The notes below the pieces were generated by a model. It ran no database searches, was not told where the DNA came from, and saw only the letters and a program-made list of their open reading frames with translations. This document shows positions 52,740 through 61,553 of a stretch of 64,000 nt of DNA, one piece after another; position 1 is the first letter of the stretch; every line of letters starts with the position of its first letter. The DNA lies in assembly GCA_019930625.1 (NCBI GenBank), contig CP082844.1, forward strand, positions 3,596,001 through 3,660,000, written 5' to 3'. Made by a program: the position numbers and the translations under genes. Source of the DNA: Nocardia asteroides (lineage in GTDB: Bacteria > Actinomycetota > Actinomycetes > Mycobacteriales > Mycobacteriaceae).

Positions 52740-53818
52740 TTCGCGGCCACCGCCTCTCCGGTCGGCCCGGCCTCCGGTTGATATCTGCCGTTGGCGTACG
52801 GGTTGAACTCGTTGGTGTACAGATCCGCGGCCTTCAACTTGCCGTCCGGCAGTTCGCCGTTGCGCACCAGCCAGTCGATCCAGATCTGCAGTTCCTTCTC
52901 CGCGACCACCGCGCCCGGCGCCGGAATGCCGGAGCTGAGCCAGTACGGCACCAAGCTGGTGTTCTCGTTGCGGCCGCGCTTGCCGATGATCTGGACGAAC
53001 CGCTCGCGCACCTGGTCACGGGGCGTCACCTGCAACCAGCGGATTGCGCGCGCGGTGCCTTGCACGAAGTCCTCCACCGCTTCGGAATTCTTGGCGATGT
53101 AGTCGTCACGGAAGACATACGTGCCGTAGCCGAAGGTGCCGAAGATGGCCTTGTCGGTGTACAGCGGATGGATGCCGCCGCGTTGCAGGGCGGTGTCCCG
53201 GAAGACGCTGCCCAAGGCGCCGACGTCGACCTGCCCCTTGCGCACCGCGTCCTCGGTGTTGGCCGGTGGCACGACGACCAGTTCCACCTGCTTGATCTCG
53301 TCGTCGGACAGGCCCTGCCGATGCAGCCACTCCCTGGTGATGAACTCATGGTGTGCGCCGAGAGTGTTGACGGCGACCTTCTTGCCGATCAGATCGCGTG
53401 CCGAGGTGATGCCGGAGTCGTCACGCACGTAATAGCCGGTGAACGACTCCTCGTCCGCGCCATAGGAACTGAGCACGGAGGTGACTTTCGCCCCTCCCGC
53501 GATCAGCTTCACCACCGCGCCGTTGAACGCACTGCCGACCTCGACCTGATTCGTGGCCGCGGCCTGGATGCTGGCCGGGCCACTGGTGGTGTCGCCCTCC
53601 CACCGCAAGCTGATCTTCGTGAAGTAACCGAGGTCGTCGGCCAGTTCGAAGGGGTTCACCTGCCCGGTGCTTCCTTGGTAGCGGAGCACGGTCTTGCCGT
53701 CGGCGGTTCTGGCGGGAGCGGACTCACCGCATCCGGTGAGCACGGACAGGCCGGTGAGCACCGTTGCGGCGGCGGAGAGAGCGCGGGCGACGCGCCGGGA
53801 GGGTAGGGGGAGAGGCAT
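52736..53818 (-). CDS. ABC transporter substrate-binding lipoprotein, SsuA/TauA-like
   Basis: A protein of 360 residues from ATG 53818. The signal peptide ends in the lipobox LTGC, so it should be anchored to the outer face of the membrane. The mature part has the NMT1/SsuA-type layout, with TTSGPASIQAAATNQVEVGSAF and LIGKKVAVNTLGAHHEF. It captures the anion (probably a sulfonate or sulfate ester) for the permease. It is the first gene of the transporter operon, about 125 bp after a Cys leader peptide. Confidence 0.85.
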   Translation of the reverse strand: MPLPLPSRRVARALSAAATVLTGLSVLTGCGESAPARTADGKTVLRYQGSTGQVNPFELADDLGYFTKISLRWEGDTTSGPASIQAAATNQVEVGSAFNGAVVKLIAGGAKVTSVLSSYGADEESFTGYYVRDDSGITSARDLIGKKVAVNTLGAHHEFITREWLHRQGLSDDEIKQVELVVVPPANTEDAVRKGQVDVGALGSVFRDTALQRGGIHPLYTDKAIFGTFGYGTYVFRDDYIAKNSEAVEDFVQGTARAIRWLQVTPRDQVRERFVQIIGKRGRNENTSLVPYWLSSGIPAPGAVVAEKELQIWIDWLVRNGELPDGKLKAADLYTNEFNPYANGRYQPEAGPTGEAVAAK

Positions 53819-53943
53819 TGTTCGTACTTTCGAAGACGAGAAGACACCGTGCGGGGGGATGCTCGGCATGCGGCGACACCGCGGCGGAAGCAGCGGCGGT
53901 TGATGACCACGCGGATCCGGTCGGGACCGGTGGCCGCGCTACG

Positions 53944-54021
53944 TCAGCGGCAACAGATTCCGTGCGGAACGCGCATGAAGTCGACCGCCCGACGGCGGAT
54001 CAGTGCTGTTGCTGTCGACAC
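53944..54021 (-). CDS. Cys-Cys leader peptide upstream of the SsuABC-like operon
   Basis: A 25-residue ORF from GTG 54021. It begins MSTATALIRRRAVDFMRV and ends HGICCR before TGA 53944-53946. It shares VDFMRV and the Arg-rich N-terminus with the other leader at 50779-50952 and has two adjacent Cys codons near the stop, as expected for a cysteine-sensing attenuation peptide. The 125 bp between it and the lipoprotein gene would hold the responsive RNA. The ribosome site is weak. Confidence 0.75.
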   Translation of the reverse strand: MSTATALIRRRAVDFMRVPHGICCR

Positions 54022-54341
54022 TTCGAGACTTCCGTGAGCTGTGCTGAGGCGTGGGCCTGCTCCGGTGACCTTGCCGGGTCCGGGGCCTGCTCGGCTCATA
54101 CTGTCCCGGTTCCCAAGCGTGGGAGCAACAGTTCTACGCCGGGTGCGTCCAAACTTGCGCTCCCGATGGTCCGCGTGAGCGGTGCGCGAAAGCCGGTTCG
54201 GTCACAACGCCCGCTCGAAGGCGATCATTGTCTGCGAAGCGATGTAAGCTGCACGAGGACGTTTCGCGTCCGCGAGATGTTGATCCGAATGGTGCGGATA
54301 TCCGAGATCCGCGGCGACGACGAGAGGGAGGTGGGGTAGCG

Positions 54342-54398
54342 ATGCGCAGCGAACCTCCCAGTCGAAGGCCGCGCGGCGCCGCCCCTTCGCATTCCTGA
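54342..54398 (+). CDS. Proline/arginine-rich upstream ORF before mgtE
   Basis: An 18-residue ORF, MRSEPPSRRPRGAAPSHS, with a very strong ribosome site (GGGAGGTGGGG at 54326-54336) ahead of ATG 54342. It ends 83 bp before mgtE. Glu-Pro-Pro near the N-terminus recalls the acidic/proline peptides of bacterial Mg2+ transporter leaders (such as mgtL), where such codons stall or destabilise ribosomes at low Mg2+. GGGAGGT (54326-54332) can pair with ACCTCCC (54353-54359), hiding the ribosome site. Function inferred. Confidence 0.5.
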   Translation: MRSEPPSRRPRGAAPSHS

Positions 54399-54481
54399 TC
54401 AGGTCGCGACGGCAGGGGCCGGCGCCCGCGGTGTGAATTTTCGCGTTCTCTGTTCACTCACGCATGTGCTGAGGTCCTCCC

Positions 54482-55846
54482 ATGTCGCAGACCGACATCA
54501 TCGAAGTACGTCCGACGCTGTCCGAATCCCTCCAGGACATCGTCGAAACCCGACGCGTGGACGCCGCGTTGGACTGGCTCGGCAACCATCCGCCGCACGT
54601 CATCGCCGATCAGCTCGCCCGCATGGACGCGGTGCGGGCCGGGATGGCGTTCCGCCTGCTCGACAAAGACCTGGCGCTGGCCGTCTTCGAGGAACTCGAG
54701 CCGGTGGACCAGCAGCAGATCCTGCAGGGGCTGCGTGATCAGAGCTTCCGCGACCTGGTCGAGGGCATGGCGCCCGACGACCGCGCCCGCATGCTGCGCG
54801 AAGCGCCTGCCAAGGTCGCCAAGAAGGCGCTGGCCGGGCTGAGCCCGCGCGAGCGGCGGATGACCGCGAGCCTGCTCGGCTACCCGGAGGGCTCCGCCGG
54901 TCAATACATGACGCCGGAGGTGGTTGCGCTGCCGCGCGACCTCACCGTGGCCGCGGCGCTCGCCATGGTGCGAGCCAAAGGCGCCAACGCCGAGACGGTG
55001 TACACGCTGCCCGTCGTCGACGGGGGCAGGCGGCTGACCGGCATCGTCGAACTGCGCGAGCTGGTGCTCAGCAAGCCCGAGACGATGGTGTCGGAGCTGG
55101 TCGTCACCGAGCCCGCCTTCGCTCGCGCCACCGATTCCGCGGAGAAGGCCGCCCGGTTGATGCGCGAGACCAACGACATCAACCTGCCGGTGGTGGACAG
55201 CGAGGACCGGCTGGTCGGGCTGCTGACCATCGATGACGCGGTCGAGGTGATCGAGGCCGCCGACAGCGAGGACGTCGCGCTGCAGGCGGGTTCCGCGCCG
55301 TGGGAGGGCCACTACATGGCCGCCGGGGTGTTCCAGCTGGCCCGCTATCGCGCGCTGTGGCTGTTGCTGTTGCTGTTCGCGGCGACCCTGACGGTGAGCG
55401 TGACCGACTTCTTCGAGGGCACCTTGCAGCAGGCCGCGCACCTCGCGCTGTTCATCCCGCTGCTCATCGGCGCGGGCGGCAATGCGGGCGCGCAGGCCGC
55501 CACCGCCTGTGTGCGCGCGGTCGCGGTCGGCGAGGTCCGGGCGTCGGACCTGCTGAAGGTGATCTGGCGGGAATGCCGGGTCGGCCTGGTGCTCGGTTCG
55601 CTGCTGGCCTCGGTGGGCCTGGCGATCGGCGCCCTGTTCGTCGGCCCGCGCATCGCTCTGGTCGTCGGGATCACCCTGATCCTGATCTGCGGCTGGGCCG
55701 CAACCATCGGCGGCACCATGCCGCTGCTGGCCAAGAAGCTTCGCATCGACCCGGCAGTCGTGTCCGCGCCGATGGTCACCACCCTGGTCGACGCCACCGG
55801 CCTGATCATCTACTTCACCACGGCGAAACTGGTGCTGGGAATCTGA
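54482..55846 (+). CDS. mgtE: Magnesium transporter MgtE
   Basis: A 454-residue MgtE. The N-terminal helical domain (about 1-135) includes ELEPVDQQQILQGL; paired CBS domains (about 135-260) include YTLPVVDGGRRLTGIV and INLPVVDSEDRLVGLL; and five transmembrane segments end the protein, with LLIGAGGNAGAQAATACVRA and TTLVDATGLIIYF lining the pore. Cytoplasmic Mg2+ bound to the N and CBS domains closes the channel. ATG 54482 follows GAGGTCCTCCC; an upstream ORF may control it. It is convergent with nrdF, with a 28-bp palindrome between them. Confidence 0.93.
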   Translation: MSQTDIIEVRPTLSESLQDIVETRRVDAALDWLGNHPPHVIADQLARMDAVRAGMAFRLLDKDLALAVFEELEPVDQQQILQGLRDQSFRDLVEGMAPDDRARMLREAPAKVAKKALAGLSPRERRMTASLLGYPEGSAGQYMTPEVVALPRDLTVAAALAMVRAKGANAETVYTLPVVDGGRRLTGIVELRELVLSKPETMVSELVVTEPAFARATDSAEKAARLMRETNDINLPVVDSEDRLVGLLTIDDAVEVIEAADSEDVALQAGSAPWEGHYMAAGVFQLARYRALWLLLLLFAATLTVSVTDFFEGTLQQAAHLALFIPLLIGAGGNAGAQAATACVRAVAVGEVRASDLLKVIWRECRVGLVLGSLLASVGLAIGALFVGPRIALVVGITLILICGWAATIGGTMPLLAKKLRIDPAVVSAPMVTTLVDATGLIIYFTTAKLVLGI

Positions 55847-55956
55847 AGGTCCGAATGCGCGGACCCCGAAGGGATTCCGCGCCGGGAGCCGGCTTCGTAT
55901 CGGGATCGATGCCGACCGTTTCGTGAAAGGGTCAGCCCGGGGTGTGCCGAACGGGT

Positions 55957-55984
55957 CGCGGCGGCGGACCGGTCCGCCGCCGCG
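55957..55984. terminator. Perfect 28-bp palindrome between convergent mgtE and nrdF
   Basis: The two 14-base halves (55957-55970 ending GGACC, 55971-55984 beginning GGTCC) are exact reverse complements with no spacer. It can form a strong GC hairpin in transcripts from either strand, so it probably stops both genes. A smaller hairpin, GGTCCG-N6-CGGACC, lies at 55848-55865 right after the mgtE stop. Confidence 0.7.
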
Positions 55985-56002
55985 TCGAATCGTGGCGGTC
56001 GT

Positions 56003-56998
<996 letters not shown>

Positions 56999-57020
56999 TC
57001 ACGGAATTCCTACCCCCGGG

Positions 57021-57068
57021 ACACTACTCCTTGGGGGTGACATCTCCGCTCAGCACAACACCTTGTGT
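57021..57068 (-). promoter_or_regulatory. Paired NrdR boxes upstream of nrdF
   Basis: On the minus strand ACACAAGGTGTTGTGC (57068-57053) and CCCCAAGGAGTAGTGT (57036-57021) fit the NrdR pattern. They start 32 bp apart, the same as at nrdH. The nearer box ends 56 bp from the nrdF ATG. The rest of the 517-bp gap up to 57482 holds no convincing gene. Confidence 0.85.
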
Positions 57069-57482
57069 CGCCGCGACCGGTGTCCCACCTGGGAAAGAAC
57101 GCGGGGACGCGCCGCGCGCGGCCACCCATTGTGCGGCACGCACCCCCGGGCGGCCACATCGGCACCGGCGCACGAATCGATCGCCGAATGTTTGCCATAC
57201 GGTGTCCGGGGAGCTGGTATCGGTGGACCGCCGACGCGACTCACAGGGGCGGATGCTCGTTGCCCCGCGGCCGCGAAAGCGTTGCCGGATCCGTCCATTC
57301 GTCATGCCACCGGCGTGCCGAGGCGTCGATCGTGCCGGAAGTCACGACCGCCGCGGGACGATCCGGGGATCGCACCGCTACCGCGCGGCCACGGACCCAC
57401 CCGTCCGCCTGCGCCGATCCGGCCGGGCGAGCGGCTACGTTGGGCGCAGGATGTCCCCTGTGTTCGGAAGGAGTGAGTTGCC

Positions 57483-57875
57483 ATGACCAGTCCGATCACC
57501 ACCCGTCCGGTGCTCAGCGACATGACGATCTTCGCGGGCGTGCTCATCCTCGTCGCCGGTGTCCTGCATCTGTTGACGGCCATGGCGGCGATCGGGGGAC
57601 GCGACGTCTTCTTGGTGACCGAGGATCAGGTATTTCTGGTCGATGTCGCCACCTGGGGATGGATCCATGTGACGATCGGGGTGCTGGCGGTGTGCGCGGC
57701 ACTCGGCGTCGTGTCGGGCAGGACCTGGGGTTTTCTCGCCGGTATCGGGCTGGCGGCGATCAGCATCCTGGACAACTTCCTGTTCGTGTCGATCTACCCG
57801 TTCTGGGCGCTGGTGCTGATCGCCATCGACGTCCTCGTGATCTGGGCGCTGGCCAGGCAACTCGCCACCGCGTGA
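57483..57875 (+). CDS. Small membrane protein (DUF7144-like)
   Basis: A 130-residue protein with four hydrophobic segments (MTIFAGVLILVAGVLHLL, WIHVTIGVLAVCAALGVV, LAAISILDNFLFVS, ALVLIAIDVLVIWAL). It belongs to a common actinobacterial family of integral membrane proteins without a known role. GGAAGGAG lies upstream of ATG 57483. It is convergent with the intradiol dioxygenase-like gene. Confidence 0.75.
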   Translation: MTSPITTRPVLSDMTIFAGVLILVAGVLHLLTAMAAIGGRDVFLVTEDQVFLVDVATWGWIHVTIGVLAVCAALGVVSGRTWGFLAGIGLAAISILDNFLFVSIYPFWALVLIAIDVLVIWALARQLATA

Positions 57876-57890
57876 TCGCGGGCCGCCCGG

Positions 57891-58853
57891 CTACCGCGGT
57901 GGGCGGCCGCCGGGCCCTCCGCTGCCGCCGGGCGGGCGTCCACCGGGCTGGGCACCGGAACCGTTGTCCGACCGGGTGTTCTGTGATCGCTCGGCGACGC
58001 CAACGGTGAGCGAGGCCCGCATCCCGGAGGACGGCTCGCCCGACACCGTGGCCAGTTCCGCGTCCCAGCCGTCGCCGAAGACGTTGTCGGAGGCGAGCGT
58101 GACTTGCGAAAGGTTCGCCACGCTGCGCGCGTAACCGGAGTCGTGGGCGAATACCGCCTCGCAGGTGTTCTGCGGCAGTGCGATCTGCGAGGTCAGTCGC
58201 GCGTTCTGGCCGGCGACCGCGGTCTCGAGCGAGTCGTAGACCTCGAAATGGATGTGCGGCCACCGTCCCGAGTAGCAAGCCGGGAAGATCGACGTGAACG
58301 ACACCTTGCCGTCGGCGTCGGCCACCTGGACGCCGCGCAGGTAGTTCTGCTCGGTGACACCGCTACTGTAGAGCGAGTAGTTGCCGTCCCGGTCGCAGTG
58401 CCACACGTACACCGCCATGCCCGCTCCGGCCGCCCCGCTGTTCGCCAGATCGCGCAGCGTCAACTCGAGCGTCATCGCAACACCCTGCGCGACACCGGAA
58501 TACGAACCGAACGAGGTGGTGATGTCGCTGCGCACCACACCCGACTCGATGAGGACGTTGGGTCCGTTGGACCCATCGCCCGGATACGGTCCCGCGGTCT
58601 CCTGTGGCGCGGCGGCGATGTCGCCGGATCGCGCGGTGGTCGCTGATCCGGTGCCGGAGGTCGTGGCCGCCGTCTCGTCCGATCCCGTCGCGCAGCCGCC
58701 CACGACCGCCGCCGCGGCGCCCGCCGTCGCCCCGAGGAAGAACAGGGCGCGGCGCCGGGACACCAGAACCTTCATATCGTGTGCGAGGCCGAGATCGTGC
58801 TCGTGCCTCTCACCGCGTCGTACGCCCACAGTCTGCCTTTCGTCGGTCGACAT
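57891..58853 (-). CDS. Secreted intradiol ring-cleavage dioxygenase-like protein (Tat)
   Basis: A protein of 320 residues from ATG 58853. The N-terminus RHEHDLGLAHDMKVLVSRRRALFFLG holds a twin-arginine motif, and GGC near residue 54 is a possible lipobox. The catalytic domain has YVWHCDRDGNYSLYS, an SIFPACYSGRWPHIHFEVY segment with Tyr and two His iron ligands, and an early ETAGPYPGDGSN. ATG 58775 is a later in-frame start, but the HEHD...GL segment before it appears to be conserved in relatives. The C-terminus is Gly/Pro/Arg-rich. Extracellular ring cleavage of catechol-like compounds is the family role; substrate unknown. Confidence 0.8.
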   Translation of the reverse strand: MSTDERQTVGVRRGERHEHDLGLAHDMKVLVSRRRALFFLGATAGAAAAVVGGCATGSDETAATTSGTGSATTARSGDIAAAPQETAGPYPGDGSNGPNVLIESGVVRSDITTSFGSYSGVAQGVAMTLELTLRDLANSGAAGAGMAVYVWHCDRDGNYSLYSSGVTEQNYLRGVQVADADGKVSFTSIFPACYSGRWPHIHFEVYDSLETAVAGQNARLTSQIALPQNTCEAVFAHDSGYARSVANLSQVTLASDNVFGDGWDAELATVSGEPSSGMRASLTVGVAERSQNTRSDNGSGAQPGGRPPGGSGGPGGRPPR

Positions 58854-58933
58854 CGTCCCCGTGACGTTAGGAACGTGCGCTCGTGATCGGCTGGGATCGC
58901 GCTGGGAGTTCGCTGTGAACCGGCGGCCGGGAT

Positions 58934-59752
58934 CTAGCGTCGGCTGGCCCTGCGGTAGCCGATCGTCGCGGGCACTGCGAACAGGATGATCGCGCCGAGC
59001 GACCACACCACGGTGAGGGTGAGCGAGCGGGCGAGGGGCCCACCGGAAGCGAGCGCGCGCATGGTGTCGACCGCTACCGACATGGGTTGGTTGCGGACCA
59101 CCGGCTGGATCCACTTCGGGAAGGCGGCCAGCGGGACGAAGCCGGTGCTGAAGAACATCATCAGTGAGGTGAGGATCGTGATGCCCTCCACCAGCGTCGA
59201 CTTCGCGGTGAAGACGGCCACGGAGGTGACGATGGTGGCGAAGGCCAAGCCGAACAAAACCGGAATGAACAGGAAGACGATCGTCGCCGCGACGCTCTGG
59301 TGGAAGCGGAATCCCATCACGGAGCCGACCAGGACGACGGCGAGGGTGCACAGGAAGATACGGCAGCCCTCCGCGAGGATTCGGGAGGCCAGACCCGATG
59401 CCCGGTGCACCGGCAGCACCCAGAACCGTGCGAGCAGGCCCGCGTCGCGTTCGCGGCCGAGCAGGACACCTCCCGCCACCGCGCCGGACAGCGCGCCCAC
59501 CAGGGCGACCATGGGCACCGACCCGTACAGCGCGCTCTCGCCGGTGAACTTCCGGATCTGTCCGCCGATCACCGTGTTCAGCATGACCAACAGCAGGCAC
59601 GGGATGATCAGCGTCTCCAGCAGCGTGACCGGATTGCGCGCCCAGCGCAGCAGCAGTCGTTGGGTCTGGATCAGGGTGTGGCGCAGCAGCGCCGACACCG
59701 ACACCTCCGAAGCGGTGCGCGCTTCGTCCTTGCGATCCGCCAGCAGTACCAT
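58934..59752 (-). CDS. ABC-2 type permease (DrrB-like), second of two
   Basis: A 272-residue membrane protein with six transmembrane segments and the ABC-2 permease motif ending LPVHRASGLASRILAEGCR. It is clearly paralogous to the permease just upstream: both have FPxWVQP or FPKWIQP followed by VVRNQP/FVRNQP. ATG 59752 overlaps the upstream stop (TGATG), so the two are co-translated. With the DrrA-like ATPase they should form an exporter for the NRPS product. Confidence 0.85.
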   Translation of the reverse strand: MVLLADRKDEARTASEVSVSALLRHTLIQTQRLLLRWARNPVTLLETLIIPCLLLVMLNTVIGGQIRKFTGESALYGSVPMVALVGALSGAVAGGVLLGRERDAGLLARFWVLPVHRASGLASRILAEGCRIFLCTLAVVLVGSVMGFRFHQSVAATIVFLFIPVLFGLAFATIVTSVAVFTAKSTLVEGITILTSLMMFFSTGFVPLAAFPKWIQPVVRNQPMSVAVDTMRALASGGPLARSLTLTVVWSLGAIILFAVPATIGYRRASRR

Positions 59753-60570
59753 CACGCCCTCCTCGAGCTCAGCCGGATCGACAGCGGAACGCAGACGATG
59801 AGGATGCCGAGCGCCCATGCCAGCGGCGGTCCCAGCAGCGACCAGCTCACCTGCCCGGCGTTCGGCCCGATGTCACCGGCGAACGCCCGCAACGCGATGG
59901 CCCATTGCGAGACCGGCTGGTTGCGCACGAACGGTTGCACCCAGGCCGGAAACTGGTCGGCCGGAGCGATCCCGGTGGACAGCATGCCGAAGATCAGAGG
60001 CGGCAACACCAGCGCCTGTGCGGTCGCCTCGGGGTTGCGCGAGACGGTGCCGATCACGTCCCCGCCCCAGATCAGCGCGAGACCGATGAGTAAGGAGAAC
60101 AGCACGAAACCGATCGTGTGCGCGGTGCTGAGGTAGAAACGGAACCCGATGACGTAGCCGCAGATCAGCGCGGTGATCAGTCCGATGCTCAGGCGGAAGA
60201 CACTGCCGGACAGGCGCGCTGCGACCGGGACCAGCGGGCCGATCGGCATCGAGCCGAAGCGCCGGTTGAGCCCGGCGACCGAATCGGTGGCGGCGCGGAA
60301 GGCCGCCGAGACGGCCGTGAACGCGGCGGCCTGGAGGATCACCAGCGGCATCATGTACTGCGCGTAGCTGCTGAACCCGGTGCCGATGACGGTCATGATC
60401 GTCTTCAGCGGGATGTAGAAGCTGGCGGTGAAGGCCGCGGGGGCCAGCACCGAGGTGAGCACCTCGCCGGTCTGCACCGAGGGCACGATCAGCCGGGTGG
60501 TCAGCACCCACCATTGCTGCGGTCGCAGCGGCGCGGCGCGGGTCTGGCTGAGCCAGGTCGCCGCCGTCAC
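59752..60570 (-). CDS. ABC-2 type permease (DrrB-like), first of two
   Basis: A 272-residue membrane protein with six transmembrane segments, exactly the same length as its downstream paralogue. It has FGSMPIGPLVPVAARLSGSVFR in the ABC-2 position and WVQPFVRNQPVSQWAIALRAF. It starts at ATG 60570 and overlaps the ATPase stop as ATGA. Two different half-size permeases suggest a heterodimeric exporter. Confidence 0.85.
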   Translation of the reverse strand: MTAATWLSQTRAAPLRPQQWWVLTTRLIVPSVQTGEVLTSVLAPAAFTASFYIPLKTIMTVIGTGFSSYAQYMMPLVILQAAAFTAVSAAFRAATDSVAGLNRRFGSMPIGPLVPVAARLSGSVFRLSIGLITALICGYVIGFRFYLSTAHTIGFVLFSLLIGLALIWGGDVIGTVSRNPEATAQALVLPPLIFGMLSTGIAPADQFPAWVQPFVRNQPVSQWAIALRAFAGDIGPNAGQVSWSLLGPPLAWALGILIVCVPLSIRLSSRRA

Positions 60571-61553
60571 GCCACGACCTCCGGCTGCGCGGTCTGCTCC
60601 ACCGTCGCCAGATGCCCGGTGAGCTGCAGGAAGACGTCGTCGAGCGAGGGGCGGCGCAGTGCGATGTCCACCAGTTCGACGCCCGCGCTGTCCAGGCGGC
60701 GCAGCGCTTCGGCGAGCGTCCGCGCGCCGTCCGGGGCGGGCACGGCGATCCGGTCGGACTCAGGGGTCAGCGCGGCCCGGGTCTCCTGCGGCAGCAGCGA
60801 ACCCAGGGCCGCGGCGATGGCGGGCAGATCCTTCAGATCCAGCGGTACGACCTCGCAGTAGCTGCCGCCGGTCCGCGACTTCAGCTCGTCGGCGGTGCCG
60901 TGGGCGATCACCACGCCGTGATCGATGACGATGATGCGGTCGCTGAGCGCGTCGGCCTCTTCCAGGTACTGGGTGGTGAGCAAGGTGGTGATGCCCGCCT
61001 TCTTGAAGCCGGAGACCAGATCCCACACGCCCTGTCTGCTGCGCGGGTCCAGCCCGGTGGTGGGTTCGTCCAGGAACACCACGTCGGGCCGGACGACCAG
61101 ACCGCAGGCGATGTCGATGCGCCTGCGCATACCGCCGGAGTAGGTGCCGACCCGGCGGCCGGCCGCGCGCTCGAGATCGAACTCGGCCAGCAGCTCGTCC
61201 GCGCGGGCGCGGGCGGCCCGCTTGCGCAGGCCCATCAGCCTGCCGAACATCACGAGGTTCTCGTAGCCGCTGAGCATGTCGTCCAGCGCGGCGTACTGCC
61301 CGGTCAGCATGATGCTGCGCCGCACTGCCGCCGGGTCGGCCACCACGTCGTACCCGGCGACCACGGCGCGCCCGCGGTCCGGCCGGATCAGCGTCGACAG
61401 GATGTTCACCGTGGTGGTCTTGCCCGCGCCGTTCGGTCCGAGAATGCCGAGCACCTCGCCCGGCTCGGCCGCGAAATCGACTCCGCGCAATGCCTTGACC
61501 GCGCCGAAGGATTTCTCGATCCCCTCGACGACGACTCCTTGGTCGGAATTCAT
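60567..61553 (-). CDS. ABC transporter ATP-binding protein, DrrA-like
   Basis: A 328-residue ATPase of the daunorubicin-resistance type. It shows Walker A GPNGAGKTTT, signature YSGGMRRRIDIACGL, Walker B VVFLDEPTTGLD and a C-terminal domain ending RRPSLDDVFLQLTGH, typical of DrrA exporters. It powers export of a hydrophobic compound. ATG 61553 overlaps the NRPS stop as ATGA, so exporter and NRPS are made from one message. This links the transporter to the NRPS product. Confidence 0.9.
   Translation of the reverse strand: MNSDQGVVVEGIEKSFGAVKALRGVDFAAEPGEVLGILGPNGAGKTTTVNILSTLIRPDRGRAVVAGYDVVADPAAVRRSIMLTGQYAALDDMLSGYENLVMFGRLMGLRKRAARARADELLAEFDLERAAGRRVGTYSGGMRRRIDIACGLVVRPDVVFLDEPTTGLDPRSRQGVWDLVSGFKKAGITTLLTTQYLEEADALSDRIIVIDHGVVIAHGTADELKSRTGGSYCEVVPLDLKDLPAIAAALGSLLPQETRAALTPESDRIAVPAPDGARTLAEALRRLDSAGVELVDIALRRPSLDDVFLQLTGHLATVEQTAQPEVVA

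Noticed and set aside
54240..54481. M-box (ykoK) Mg2+ riboswitch before mgtE
   Set aside because: I could not find the conserved M-box core; the strong upstream ORF is the better supported element.
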